The notes below the pieces were generated by a model, which searched no databases, was not told where the DNA came from, and saw only the letters and a program-made list of their open reading frames with translations. Positions 23,429-34,391 of a stretch of DNA of 64,000 bases are shown piece by piece (within the stretch, counting starts at the first letter, position 1; each line of letters opens with the position of its first letter). The DNA comes from Isoetes taiwanensis. Its lineage: Eukaryota; Streptophyta; Lycopodiopsida; Isoetales; Isoetaceae. Made by a program: the position numbers and the translations under genes. Location: NCBI GenBank assembly GCA_021234155.1, contig JAJEKV010000033.1, forward strand, positions 7,738,635 through 7,802,634. The letters run 5' to 3'.

Positions 23429-23436
23429 ATAGCCAC
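23429..23436. repeat. hAT element target-site duplication, right
   Basis: ATAGCCAC, identical to 22386-22393. Confidence 0.85.
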
Positions 23437-23692
23437 TAACAAAAATTTCTCCCTGAAAATTTTTCCGGTGCCATCAAATTCCGGTCGGAAAAAGTTCTCG
23501 GCGGAGCCGATAGCCTCGGCGGCGCGCTCGTGGCTCCACAGCTGGCAGCGCTACCTTGAACTTTTACCAACTGGAATCTCTTTGCCGAAAAATGATCTAA
23601 TACTTTTATTTTCTTTACGTGGGGTTTCCATATTAAGAGATGCCGAAAACACATAGGAAGAGGCGAAGGCGCTCCAATGCGACAAATAAATA

Positions 23693-24138
23693 GGGGAGGG
23701 TGCCCCTCTTCCACCCACTCCCCTTCAATGGCCCACCTTTTGCCCTTTAATAACCCATATTTTACCCTTTAATAGCCCACCTTAAACCCTTTAATAGCCC
23801 TACAATAGCCCACCTTAAAAAGTACTAAAAATTGAACTAAATGCATGGTCTATTAATGGGCACTTGTGGGCCAATGAAGGTTAAGTGTGAGCATTTGATG
23901 GTCCATTCAAGGTCTTTTAGTGGTCCATATTGAAGGGCATTTGGTGGTCTGTTGGGGTCAAAATAAGGATAGAACTTAAAATCTTCATAGCGAGCTTTCG
24001 ATTTCTCGAAACAACTCGAATTGAAAGCTAAACTTTGAAATTTTATTGTGTTATGTCAAAATAGGTGATTAAAACGAATTAAACCCATCATAATATAATT
24101 TTTACCCTTTAAGTGGGCGCTTTATGGGCACCCTCCCC
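23693..24138. mobile_element. MITE with 13-bp perfect TIRs and TA target duplication
   Basis: GGGGAGGGTGCCC at 23693-23705 and its exact reverse complement at 24126-24138 are bounded by TA on both sides (23691-23692 and 24139-24140). The TA duplication points to a Tc1/mariner-type relative. The interior holds imperfect repeats of CCCTTTAATAGCCCACC near 23735-23815 and no ORF. Confidence 0.82.
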
Positions 24139-24157
24139 TAGCTTGTGAGAAAAGGAG

Positions 24158-24308
24158 CGCAGTAAATATCAGATGCTGACATGTTATACCCACGGGCATA
24201 TCCGTGGTATATCCGTGTGTTTGACATGTTATAGCCACGCCCAAAAAAAATTACACGGCGTTTCATTTAAGGCTGGGTATAACATGTCAGCGTCCGACAT
24301 TTACCGCG
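24158..24308. mobile_element. Short MITE-like palindromic element next to the NTase-like ORF
   Basis: The arms 24158-24192 and 24274-24308 are inverted repeats. The inner 18 bp (GCTGACATGTTATACCCA and its complement) match perfectly; the outer 17 bp match except for transitions. The total is 151 bp. No clear target duplication is visible. It ends 25 bp before the ORF at 24333 and so occupies that gene's promoter or 5' UTR. Confidence 0.75.
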
Positions 24309-24332
24309 ATGGTATTCTAGCTTTAGAAAATT

Positions 24333-25499
24333 ATGACACGTGTCGACTCCAATATGGTTCCTTTGATCCACACAACAACGGAGGTCGTGTCCGCCATAGC
24401 CATGGCCGTAGCAGGCATCCGGATTGCCGGATTTGCATCAACCCCTAATATGTTTCCAGAAAGATTTCACGCCTTCTACGCAACAACTACGAATCCATCT
24501 CTAGTTATCCGAATGGGAGGAGGAGCTCTGGGAACCAAACTTCCTCGTCTTAGCCGTGTAAAATACTCTGTTATTGTAAAACAGCTAAAGGAGCTTTTAA
24601 TCCCTAATTTCTATGGCTATGTCCAAGAACCCAGGTCTCTGCCTTCTAAGGATTCTTTTGGAGATGTGGACCTCCTTGTTGCAGATATCAGGATGCCTAT
24701 TCAGCCGATGCTCGACTTGGGCAGCAGCAAATTCTTTGAAAATGGTACAGTTATGTCATTTGAATTTTCTGGTCATCAAGTGGATTTAATAGGCATCCCT
24801 CTGGATAGATTGGATTTAGGCCATTTTTGTTTTGACTATGGAGAATTGGGAATTATTGTAGGCATTATTTGTCGAGTTATAGGTCTAAAATTTGGTTTCC
24901 AAGGCTTGAGTATCATTATAGAGTCTCAGAAGATAGAGCTATCGCATGATCTTGGGGAAATATTAGATTTTTTAGGTTTAAGTTTGGAAAGATGGAAAGA
25001 AGGTTTTGATTATGAGGATGAAATTTTTGAGTACATTGCCACGTGCAAATATTTTCGTAGGTCTATGTTTGTTTTTAAAAACAGGGCTCCCGTGGCCTTG
25101 AAGAAACGAGAAGAGAGGGTAATGTTCACTCATTGGGTTGAATATGTAACTAGACTCCCACCAAAAAACGGATATAAAGGTAGGGTGGATTCTGACACAG
25201 TGAAACTAGATGCAATTTCGATGTTTGGTAAAGAAGCAGAGGTGCGTAAGATTGAGGAGGATATTGCTAGGAGGAAGGTTATCAGGGATAAATTTAATAG
25301 TACCCTTGTTCGGGAATGGACTGATAAAGCTCTAAGTGGTGCTGCCTTGCGGAGTTTTATGCGGCAATTCAAGCATGAATACCCTGACCTTGTGCTGAAG
25401 GACATGTCTTTGGAGCAAATCCGTTCTGCGGTAAGAGACAGTCACTTGCGAGCAAAAAGAAGGTTATTAACTTTTCTCGATCAACACCTCATGGCCTAA
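24333..25499 (+). CDS. Nucleotidyltransferase-fold protein (polymerase-beta-like), function unknown
   Basis: This is an intact, intronless ORF of 388 codons. The motif KDSFGDVDLLVA at residues 107-117 has the acidic pair D111 and D113 after a Gly. A third acidic residue follows in SGHQVDLIGI (D151). This D-x-D...D layout is typical of metal-binding catalytic centres of polymerase-beta-like nucleotidyltransferases, although the usual upstream GS is replaced by SFG. The C-terminal half is helical and charged (LGEILDFLGLSLERWKEGF; DKALSGAALRSFMRQF). Similar gene layouts are, to my knowledge, found in protists, fungi and large DNA viruses; that is recollection and needs a search. The first about 39 residues are low quality, and Met40 or Met61 may be the true start. 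Lack of introns suggests a retrocopy or transferred gene. Confidence 0.7.
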   Translation: MTRVDSNMVPLIHTTTEVVSAIAMAVAGIRIAGFASTPNMFPERFHAFYATTTNPSLVIRMGGGALGTKLPRLSRVKYSVIVKQLKELLIPNFYGYVQEPRSLPSKDSFGDVDLLVADIRMPIQPMLDLGSSKFFENGTVMSFEFSGHQVDLIGIPLDRLDLGHFCFDYGELGIIVGIICRVIGLKFGFQGLSIIIESQKIELSHDLGEILDFLGLSLERWKEGFDYEDEIFEYIATCKYFRRSMFVFKNRAPVALKKREERVMFTHWVEYVTRLPPKNGYKGRVDSDTVKLDAISMFGKEAEVRKIEEDIARRKVIRDKFNSTLVREWTDKALSGAALRSFMRQFKHEYPDLVLKDMSLEQIRSAVRDSHLRAKRRLLTFLDQHLMA

Positions 25500-25607
25500 G
25501 AATTGCTTGGCATGGATTTTAACATCTAGTCACATGTCAGCCTGGCATCTTAATCCGTCAGTCCTTTATATGGCACAGAGCATGGAAGCAGTTTATGACT
25601 ACTTGTC
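25500..25607 (+). other. 3' flank of the NTase-like ORF
   Basis: A short spacer between the TAA and the start of the duplicated block. No clear poly(A) tail or AATAAA is seen directly after the ORF, so a recent processed retrocopy is not proven. Confidence 0.4.
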
Positions 25608-26369
25608 AGGTTATACATCCTCATTCTAAGTTGTTGTAAGGAGAAATGTGATCCTGTCCAGTTTAATGCCATGTACTCTTGGCTGTCCTCTGGATCCTTA
25701 TTGTAAAGTTGTCAAAACTCATAATGATGAGATCATGAAGGACCATGATCTTTTGTCGAGATCATCCATTACAGAGAACATGGGAAAGCCAGCTTTAGAC
25801 AGACACATCTGCTGTGTGACTAGAATCAGTTTGGACAGGATGATAAAAGTCCAGAAAAGAGACAAAAGCCCTTGGGGTTAGTGACGAAATCATACACAGT
25901 AGAGAACGCGCATGCTTCCAATATTAGAGGAGAATTTTCGCCTGGTTTCAATATGAGTATTTTAAAGGTATCCAATCCAATGCATACATTTTGATGGTGC
26001 CCATAGGCACTAAGTATTGTAGCAAGAGAGACTTTTACCTGTATGTATGTTGTAAGGTTATACATCCTCATTCTAAGTAGTTGTAAGGAGAAATGTGATC
26101 CTGTCCAGTTTAATGCCATGTATTTATGGCTGTCCACTGGAATATTTTCTTTATTGCAAAGCTGTCTAAAACTCATAGTATTGAGATCATAAAGGGCCAT
26201 GATCTTTTGTTGAGATCATCCATTGCAGAGAACATGGGAAAGCCAGCTTTAGACGAACACATTTGCTGTGTGACTAGCATCTGTTTGGATGCTATATCAG
26301 GATGATAAAAAGTGCAAAAAAGAGACAAAGGCCCTTGGGATTAGTGACAAATCATATACAGCAGCTAAC
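25608..26369 (+). repeat. Duplicated segment of about 300 bp, copies 447 bp apart
   Basis: 25608-25906 and 26055-26369 share AGGTTATACATCCTCATTCT through GTGAC and AAATCATA with about 90% identity and a few small indels. No ORF is conserved between the two, so selection on a protein is unlikely. It lies downstream of the NTase-like ORF and may be duplicated 3' UTR or flanking DNA. Confidence 0.8.
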
Positions 26370-26787
26370 ACCCACCTTACTCGTTACAAAAGCAAGATCA
26401 GAGGGAGTGAAGCATGCGTGATGATGTTTGCACCCTAGACTATTAGAGTAGACTAAAAATGGAGTAGATGAAACAAAACACGCACCAATTTTATTTTTAA
26501 CTAGCAAAATGCCAATCTATAATAGAGTAAATCTCATTTAATTTTGTCCCATCACTGAGAAGAGAACGATAGCATAAGGCACGCCTAGGACGAATTACTC
26601 CAAGGTTTTGTCAATTTTATGTGGCATATTTCTTCCTCAGCCAGTGTAGGTTACATATGCGTATGGTACCTTTTGGGTACTTATCGTACCGGACAGGACG
26701 TACAGTACGTTTGGAACGTGTTTATGCGTTTTGTCATTAAAATAAAGGGAAAAAAAAAAAAGAAAGAAAAAAACACACCAGAAGGCT

Positions 26788-26993
26788 TTAGCAAGGTCAA
26801 ACACGTGGTGTTAGCAATGAAGGAATAGCAAGATATTGAGTGTGATCTACAAAGTTAGGATTATTTTATTTGTAAGTGACCTTCAACTCACTTTTAGCAA
26901 GATCAAACACGTGGTGTTGGCAATGTTAAGGAATAACAAGATATTGAGTGTAGGATTATTTTATTTGTAAGTGACCTTCAACTCACTTTTAGG
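26788..26993. repeat. Tandem repeat, two units of about 106 bp
   Basis: TTAGCAAGGTCAAACACGTG at 26788 recurs with one change at 26894. Both units continue through GATATTGAGTGT and AAGTGACCTTCAACTCACTT. The second unit lacks about 12 bp. No function is apparent. Confidence 0.8.
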
Positions 26994-29504
26994 TTTGAGC
27001 TTTATATCACACAACAAAATTATGTGCTAGTCTTGAAAAAAAGATTTTCATGTCTTAAAGGACGAATATTTTGTCATTGTTTTGACATTGTTATATCCAA
27101 TTGTAATGACTATAGCTATGCCTTTCATCCTTGCTTGGACTCATAGTTGTTTGATTCAAGGACCTGTCAACCTGATGGTGAAATCCATGAATAACAAAGC
27201 CAAGATTTTACCTAAAAACGTATCTGTTACAGACATAGTTAGGATCCTCCACAAACTCTAGACGTCCAAATCTAGTAAGGGGAAATCAAGCTGATTTAAT
27301 TGCCTAGCACATAAAGATAATTTGAAGTGGCTGCCACAATTCTTGGAACATCTTAGCCCCTGCATATTAAGAATAAGATTACCATGATATGATGGACCAA
27401 ATCAACTTATAGAGAATTATACTACAAATTCCCGTTCAAATTATGAACTCGAGCAAGATAAACATGCCATTATTAAAAGGACATTTAAGATACGCATGCC
27501 ATGTACTTTAACAATATAAATTGTGTGGGTCATACAATTTATATATGACCTTTCTATTATTCAACTGCTTACATTGTGTCCGGAAGATAGAAAAGGTGTG
27601 CAAATCTTTCTAGAAAAATCCACTAAACTATATAAATGGGGCGCTTTTGGATGGGCTTGTAGATGAATATAGGGTCTAATTGAAAATATGAAACTGATCA
27701 TAAAAATATAGTAGAGGGTCTAATTGAAGTAGGGGGTATATATAGACTTTCTAAAAATTTCCATATAAGGGTGTTTTTTTTTTTAGCTTTTTAACCGTAT
27801 AAGGGCCTTTTTCTTTAGCCATGTGCACTCACATGCCATATAGACTTTATGATATGGTTTAAGGTTAATACCTAACAATGAGCTCGGGGGAGTGGCCAAT
27901 ATGATTATGCATTGGGCGAAATCATATAGCGTTAGTATATATCATGGTTGGGAACAAAAAGCAAAGGCAGGTCAAAGAAGGCTAAAGTCGCAGAGACTTT
28001 TATAAATAGAACCCGAACTTTAATTGGTGATATCTCCGCGAATTTTACTTTTCTGGAACCGGCTCGGAGTCTACTTTTCAGATCGGTGTGGCAATTATTC
28101 TGGTTCATCCAAATGAGAGAGAAATGGCAGAAAGAGTGACCAGGGGGTCAAAGAAGACTGCTTTGCTCTTGGGCTCTTGAATCTGATTCTAAGAAAGCTA
28201 TTTATTTTTTCTAGAGCTTCTGTTGATCTTGTCTAGTAACCTATTACTATTCTTAAACCCAACTCTTGGTGTATCATATTAAGGACTGCCAGCTCGAAGG
28301 AGGAGTTACAGTATACAAAAACTTGTACATGCATACCCCACAAACGAGGATCGCTACGTACGGTCCAGATCGAGGAATAAAGGCCAAGTATGCCCATCTG
28401 ACAGCTCTCGATGCCCGGAGTAACCCCCCGTGTGAATATGCACCCAAACCAAAGGGGGTTTAAGGGGGATTTTAATTTAAATGTGTCAAATGCAATGGTT
28501 TGTGTTAATAATGTTAGTTGTGTGTTAATAGTTTGTGTTAACTAAAAATTTTTTTGGCCCCTTCGGGGCCTTAAAGATGGTCTATGTGCAGTTAGTTACA
28601 CGTTGACCAAATTGTTAAAGAATACAATTTTGCACATATAAATCACAAGTATTTAGAAAACACCATTGTTATTCTCGTCCTTGTCAAACTTCAAATTTAG
28701 AAATGTGATTTCGTATTCTCTCTAGTACTCTCTTTGCCAAACTTCCACCCCTTACTCTAAAACTATAGCGTTGTACAATGTCAAAATAAAGGATGCCACT
28801 CCCAAGGTAAACAAACCAGTATTGCATTGAACAATGCCACACCCAAGGTAAAAAATCCACAATAGCGTTGACAATCAAGGGCACTTATAGCTTCATCTAA
28901 CAAAAGTATGCATGCATGTTATCATGGAAAGCATTACAATCCATAATATATTCTTCATATATATGTTATCAAACATTGTGACGGGCATCCCGCAGCAGAG
29001 CAGGTTTACCATAAATCTGAAAGCAAGCTAGTTTTCTAAGAACCTATCTCAAAATTAATCATTAATGCAAACTTTGATCATGAATAGTAGAAAAAGTGTT
29101 ATACGAAAAAGATTTGAAATAGCATTACATTTACAATGAGGCTCCACGGTTGAGGCTCCTAAGAATCTTCCACCCGATTGAAACCACTAGTAAAATACCT
29201 CGTGTTTATGATGTCTTAGGCAAAGAAATAGTTGCATGGCGCTCAAGTATATAGGATTCATACCATCTTCAAGCATCCCCGCAAGCCAATATATGGCTGT
29301 ATTAACATCGAGAATCATTCATGGCTTTTTTCATTGCATCAAATAATCAGCTTACGAATCATTTGTTTTACTTGCATCTTCCCTACAAAGATCCTAGATC
29401 GATATAAAGCTTCTTGAATATCAGCCAGAGTGACAGAGATACTTTTTTTCGCGTACTGTGGCACCATGCCATTGCCATTACCTCTATTGAAAGGTCTGCT
29501 GTAA
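26994..29504. other. No supported gene
   Basis: AT-rich DNA with short ORFs only. A short T-run lies at about 27773-27784 and there are repeats of TTGTGTTAATA near 28500-28535. Confidence 0.45.
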
Positions 29505-29858
29505 TCATTTGATGCTAAGAGATATTTTCGTCATTGCAGCAGGACCAGAAAGTTGCATCATTGAGTTATTATTCTTGTAGATGGCTTCTGATAGAACCAT
29601 TTCTAATACATTCAAAACCACTGCAGCATCTCCATCTGGAACCAGAATAAGAGAATCTCTTCCATTCTTCTCACTCTTCACGTCTGCCACTAAACTTTCA
29701 GCAAGTTTACGAAGGACACCCTGTTCTTTGTCATTCATAGCCCTCTTAACAATTTTTTTCAAGTGGCATAACCGCAGCTTGTTTGTACTGAATACTGGAA
29801 ATATGCTAACAAGTCTGGAATTATAACGCTGTAAGGATTTTTCACCATAGACAAGCAA
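29505..29858 (-). CDS. Possible exon of an unrecognised gene
   Basis: A minus-strand open frame of 117 codons has coding-like composition in its second half (LAESLVADVKSEKNGRDSLI followed by VPDGDAAVVLNVLEMVLSEA). The start inside this frame is arbitrary. Sequence upstream on the minus strand (29860-30060) is not open, so if real this is one exon or a pseudogene relic. I recognise no family. Confidence 0.3.
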   Translation of the reverse strand: MLVYGEKSLQRYNSRLVSIFPVFSTNKLRLCHLKKIVKRAMNDKEQGVLRKLAESLVADVKSEKNGRDSLILVPDGDAAVVLNVLEMVLSEAIYKNNNSMMQLSGPAAMTKISLSIK

Positions 29859-29859
29859 A

Positions 29860-31569
29860 TCACAACCTGTTTAGATTTCGCATGAGGAACAAGCTGATGT
29901 TGCTCTTGTTTGCTTTACCTAAAAAGGGATTTCACCAAGATTAAGATAGAACGCCCATACCTTTTCTCCTGCCTTGCCTCATCCAATAACCGCTGAAATT
30001 CATGCATGTTTGTGCCCCCTTCCCATTTCTTCACCCCCGGCATACTAGCATATGACATAATCAGAAATTTTGAGACGGATGAGGAACCGAATGGAGAAAT
30101 GACAAGATGAACTTACACAAATAGATGGAGAAGGCCATTCGGCTTATCCTATGGACGAAAAATTCATGTGTTCCATATAGCTATCTAGGCGACTCCATCA
30201 AGCATTGTCCGCTAAAAACCCCGAACCCTAAATTCTTTGTTAGCTTCGTAATCATTAACCCCTTTTCCAAGAACTCTAGGCATATGCACGGTGGTTTTGG
30301 TTTGGAGCCGGGAGGACCAACGAGACAAAAAGCGGGGAAAAACTATCACTTTTAGAAAATCAACGCAATGATCGACGATATTAGGGTCGAAACTAGAAGC
30401 ACAAACGCAAACGCGAAGGATGTAGAGAGTACCCGGACTTTTGCTCATACTTTTGCTTCGGACTATGGTGTAGCATAAGCGGAACTATTATTGTAACCAA
30501 AACCAGAATAAAAAACCATTACCTACAATATCTTCATGTCATGAAGAATCCTGGCCGCCAGCAACACAAGAATCTAGAGGGTAAAAGTTATTGGGGCTTG
30601 ATACATATGCATGCAGTGACAGTATCAACCGCTGGATTATTTCATCGAACCCAAATCAACGACCCAAAACAAGCGCACTCTAGAAATACTATTTAGTATG
30701 TCTTCACGAATACAATGTCGAAATCATAGAAAAACCATGTGAAAAAGCGTATAAAACTATAAAAATAACCCCCTGTTATAATGCTAGATATTGCTAGCTG
30801 AATGGCCCGGTTGGGCGGAGAGCTCCTTTGAATAAGGCTTTGGCTACTAATTTGTGTAAAAGTTCTTATGTTTATTCAGGTATTCAGGGAAGTTCGTATC
30901 ACTTTACATTAGCTGCAACCCCTGGGGTATAGCAAAAGCAAAACTAAAAAGCGAAGGGAAAGCTATGCCGAAGGACAAGGAAAGAGCATCGCACCAAACA
31001 TAGCAGGCTGCCCGATGGTATCTCCGTGTAAAATTTAGGACACTTTCTAATTTTGCTCACCGCCGATGCATAAAATAAAATATCCGACGGCCAAAAATAT
31101 GTCCAACTCAGATTTGGCTGAGATGGAGGTGCTACATGGATAGGGCTAGAATTGCAAGAAAAGCTGTAGGCTTGGTTGGGCTGGTGTGCTAAAAATAAAA
31201 TAAATAAAATAAAATTGTAGTACTGTACATTTTTTTAAGGTATGGTACATTTTCTAAAGGTACGGTACGTACCATACCTCTGAACTTTTAAAGTACCGAA
31301 ATTCTTTTAGGTACGTTAAATCTCTTGGAGTACCTTCTAGTCGGGCAAATGTGTGCCATTTTTGTTGCATCCTCTGTATCTGAACTGTGCTACTCATTTT
31401 CAATGCTCATCATCCCTTTTTTTAAAACAATTGGGTTATAATTCCCTGTAAAAAGTAATTTTTGTAAATTTATCTATACATAAATATATACTTCGGCCTT
31501 CAATCAAAGAAAAAATCTCTTGGAGTACGCTAAGAGGTATCATATGTAAAAAGTGTAAAAGACTTCGGT
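29860..31569. other. No supported gene; palindromic GGTACC-type motifs
   Basis: No coding sequence supported. Near 31235-31285 there are palindromic motifs (AGGTACGGTACGTACC, GGTATGGTAC) and an AATAA-type simple repeat at 31193-31215. A similar GTACC-rich patch is at 26665-26715. Confidence 0.45.
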
Positions 31570-31870
31570 ACATAGTACGGTACTACACTGCACCAGGGAT
31601 AGGTTCAATATTGCATAAGTTTTATATGCAAGACGTATTATTGGAATGATACGACACAATTTGGAAGTATAATACGTTAAAAATACGGCAAAAAACATTT
31701 CCGGCACCGAGGAATTTTCGTGTAAGCGAAACCTCAGTTTCGCGTTCGCTTTACGCGAAACTATTTTTGCGTAAGCGAACTTACGCGAAACTAGCAAAGC
31801 TTTTTGATGCATTTTATTCAGAAAAAAAAAAAGTTTTTGTGCCACTATTTGGTCTGTTTTGGGCAGTTGT
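31570..31870 (+). repeat. Repeat family rich in TTTCGCTTACGCGAAA, copy 1
   Basis: Within this segment GTGTAAGCGAAACC, GTTTCGCG and ACGCGAAACT variants alternate on both strands. It begins near CAGGGATAGGTTC, and that block appears inverted at 41925-41945 next to a second cluster. It may be one end of a large element or one of two dispersed copies. Confidence 0.5.
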
Positions 31871-32249
31871 AATATTAGCGTCGAAATATTTTTACCCCGG
31901 TTATTGTGATTCCATCGCAAGATATTCCTTGCCGCAGAATCACGAGCCTGGGGAAACGGGATCCGTTCCGGAGGTCCCGTTATTCGTACCTGACAGTGTC
32001 AGGTGTACCTTCTGATGGATCTCAGCCTTCCGTTTATAGGGTCCATCTTGACCGTCCGTTTTATACCTTCCGGCGGAATCACCTTCGCAAGATACCGCGG
32101 GACGGAATCACCGCATTTTTATTCCATGGGACAGAATCACCATGTGGAATATATCTCACTAAAAATTCAAATTTTTTGGCTATGGCGGCTTGCTCCGGCT
32201 GGGGTTTCCTTCTTCTCTTGTTCTTGTTTTATTTTTGCTTCTACGTTGT

Positions 32250-32380
32250 TTGCAGATCCGGCAGCCTAAATGGAGCACATCCGGTTTTTGTCTTCTTCTT
32301 ACCTTTCTTGGTTAAATGCTTGCAGGTCCGGCAGCCTAAATGGAGCAGATTCGGCAATTAAATGGAGCAGATCCAGCCAG
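32250..32380. repeat. Short tandem repeat inside the TIR element
   Basis: TGCAGATCCGGCAGCCTAAA followed by TGGAGCA occurs at about 32250 and again (GCAGGTCCGGCAGCCTAAAT) at about 32321, with a shortened third unit near 32350. Confidence 0.65.
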
Positions 32381-33456
32381 AAATGGTGGTCTCAGTACTT
32401 CTAATCTCTAGTGTTTTCGTTGGTTTTTTTGGACCCATTGTTTGAAGAAGAGGCGATTTGGAAATCCGGTGAGAAAATGGCCCAACCGACATGAATTTTT
32501 AAGCGGAAGACCGCATAATCCGGATTTCCGACAAATGCAAGGCCCCCCGATTCGACAGTTCCTTTTGAGGAATCAAACCGTTAGATTGTTATAGCTCAAA
32601 TCTAAGCTTACATGAATAGGAAGCTTACCAAGAGTCGCCGAACCGGCCCCCATAGCCGATTATCGAGAGAGTTAGGGTTCCTTGAAGCATAGAAAGACTT
32701 CCCAAATCCGACGGAATGGTCCCATCCAAGAGATTCAAGATAAGTCCAATCTATCATGAAGCCGCAGATCGATCCAATGCATTTCTTGACACATCCAAGC
32801 TTTCTAAGCTCGAAGCTTCCCAATCTCCTCCGTGCATTGCGAAAAGCTTGTTTTCCGAAAAATATTGCTCGCACTCTGTGGGCATTGAAGACTTGGGCCG
32901 AATTTCTGGATCAACCGGTAATGTTAATTAGACATTCCTGATGGAATGAAATCTTGTTTTAGTATCTACTATTTCTACATGTTGTGGCAAATGTTCACCT
33001 ATCCCTCTGTTTAAATGAAAGTTTTTATCTATTTTACGTATGCTATTTCATACTTCCAATAGGTTTTCTAATGGCATTGGTTTTTCCTCGAAGTAATCGA
33101 TATATAGAGAGATACACGGTCGATTGCTCATCTCTTAGCAAGATGATGGATAACAAGGCCGTTTTTGGCATGTTTTTGTTCGGCTATTAAACAGGCATGT
33201 TCCTTGTTTCTTATTCTTGCTTTGAACAAGCCCATGGCATTGCCAATATTGGCAAGGGGTTCAAATCCCCAACCGTAAATGTTCTTGGGAGCATAACAAT
33301 GTTCTTGGTTTAGTATTAATTTCCTCATGATCTTCAAGTAACGTAGAAAACCATCCTCAACCATTTTTATGGAATTGGGCATAAACTTCACGGGATTGAA
33401 CCATCCGCCAATTTTTCCTCCCTGCCTGTAGTCATTACAGGTTCAAAGGTCTCCAG

Positions 33457-33905
33457 ATGATTCCGTCGGGAGGAATCCCATCTGGGGTGATTCCACCGGG
33501 CAGAATCGCATGGTTGTGATTCCATCTGGCGGAATAGCAATGTTGTGATTCTGTCTGACGGGATACATGAATCGGTGATTCCATCTCACCTAATCGACGT
33601 TAAATGATTCCATCCGGGCGGAATAGCATGGTTGTGATTCCGTCTGGCGGAATAGCAAGGTTGTGATTCCATCTGGCGGAATAACACGATTGTGATTCCG
33701 TCTCGCGGAATAAATAATACGGTTGTGATTCCGTCTGGCGGAATAACACGATTGTGATTCCGTCTCGCGGAATAAATAATACGATTGTGATTCCGTCTGG
33801 TGGAATACATGAGCGGTGATTCCATCTCGAAGAATCGTAAATTGGTGATTCCATCTGGCGGAATAGCAAAGTTGTGATTCCGCCGGAAGGTATAAATGAC
33901 CGGCG
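33457..33905 (-). repeat. Minisatellite of GTGATTCC-TCTGGCGGAAT units in the right arm of the TIR element
   Basis: About 14 units of roughly 29-35 bp follow the pattern GTGATTCCRTCTGGCGGAAT plus a variable AT-rich tail. The same GGAATCAC motif in the opposite sense is scattered in the left arm (31930-32150). The units are subterminal and could act as repeated transposase-binding sites. ORFs read across them are artefacts. Confidence 0.85.
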
Positions 33906-34020
33906 GCGCCGTGTCAGTACGGATAATCTGGCTCGCACGGATAACGGGGTCTCCAGCCTGGTGATTCCGCGGGATAGAATTTTTCGCGATGGAATCACAA
34001 TAACCGGGGTAAAAATATTT

Positions 34021-34391
34021 TGTTCCGTAATATTATATATAAGAAAAATATGTTTTGCCTTAGAATTCGCCTCCAACATTGACTACCAGGTTGTCAACAT
34101 ACTCCTTGAGAAACGGAAAGCCTTTGAGGTGTGGGTTTTGTGTTCTGGGCCTGACATCAGAATATGTGAAGTGAGATTACTCCTTCCCAGGGTTTTTTTA
34201 ACTTGGGTACCTACCCTGTTCCTTAGAGACCTATAGATTCTTGGCCTTCACTGCTTATGCTCGAATTGAACGTCGATGTAACATATGCATAGTGAGCTTG
34301 CTCCTTCGCACACATACGCGTCGGCCTTTAGTTCGGACGATTATGGAGTCTTTAGAACAGCAAAGATAGTATCCCTAGACAGGACGCAGGA
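34021..34391. other. No supported gene
   Basis: Spacer between the TIR element and the hAT transposase remnant. Nothing recognised. Confidence 0.4.

Larger units (their letters stand above)
31884..34020. mobile_element. 2.1-kb element with perfect 35-bp terminal inverted repeats
   Basis: 31884-31918 (AAATATTTTTACCCCGG...CCATCGC) is the exact reverse complement of 33986-34020. Imperfect inverted similarity continues inward for perhaps 150-200 bp with GGAATCAC motifs. The outermost AAATATTT is itself palindromic, so target duplication and TIR cannot be told apart. No transposase is present; this is a non-autonomous DNA transposon of uncertain superfamily. Confidence 0.85.

Noticed and set aside
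33457-33905. CRISPR-like array of regular repeats
   Set aside because: Units are directly tandem with short variable tails, not repeats separated by unique spacers. The genome is a plant, and the units belong to a TIR element.
33600-34079. Minus-strand ORFs of 79-159 codons
   Set aside because: They translate the minisatellite, giving monotonous repeated peptides. Not a protein gene.
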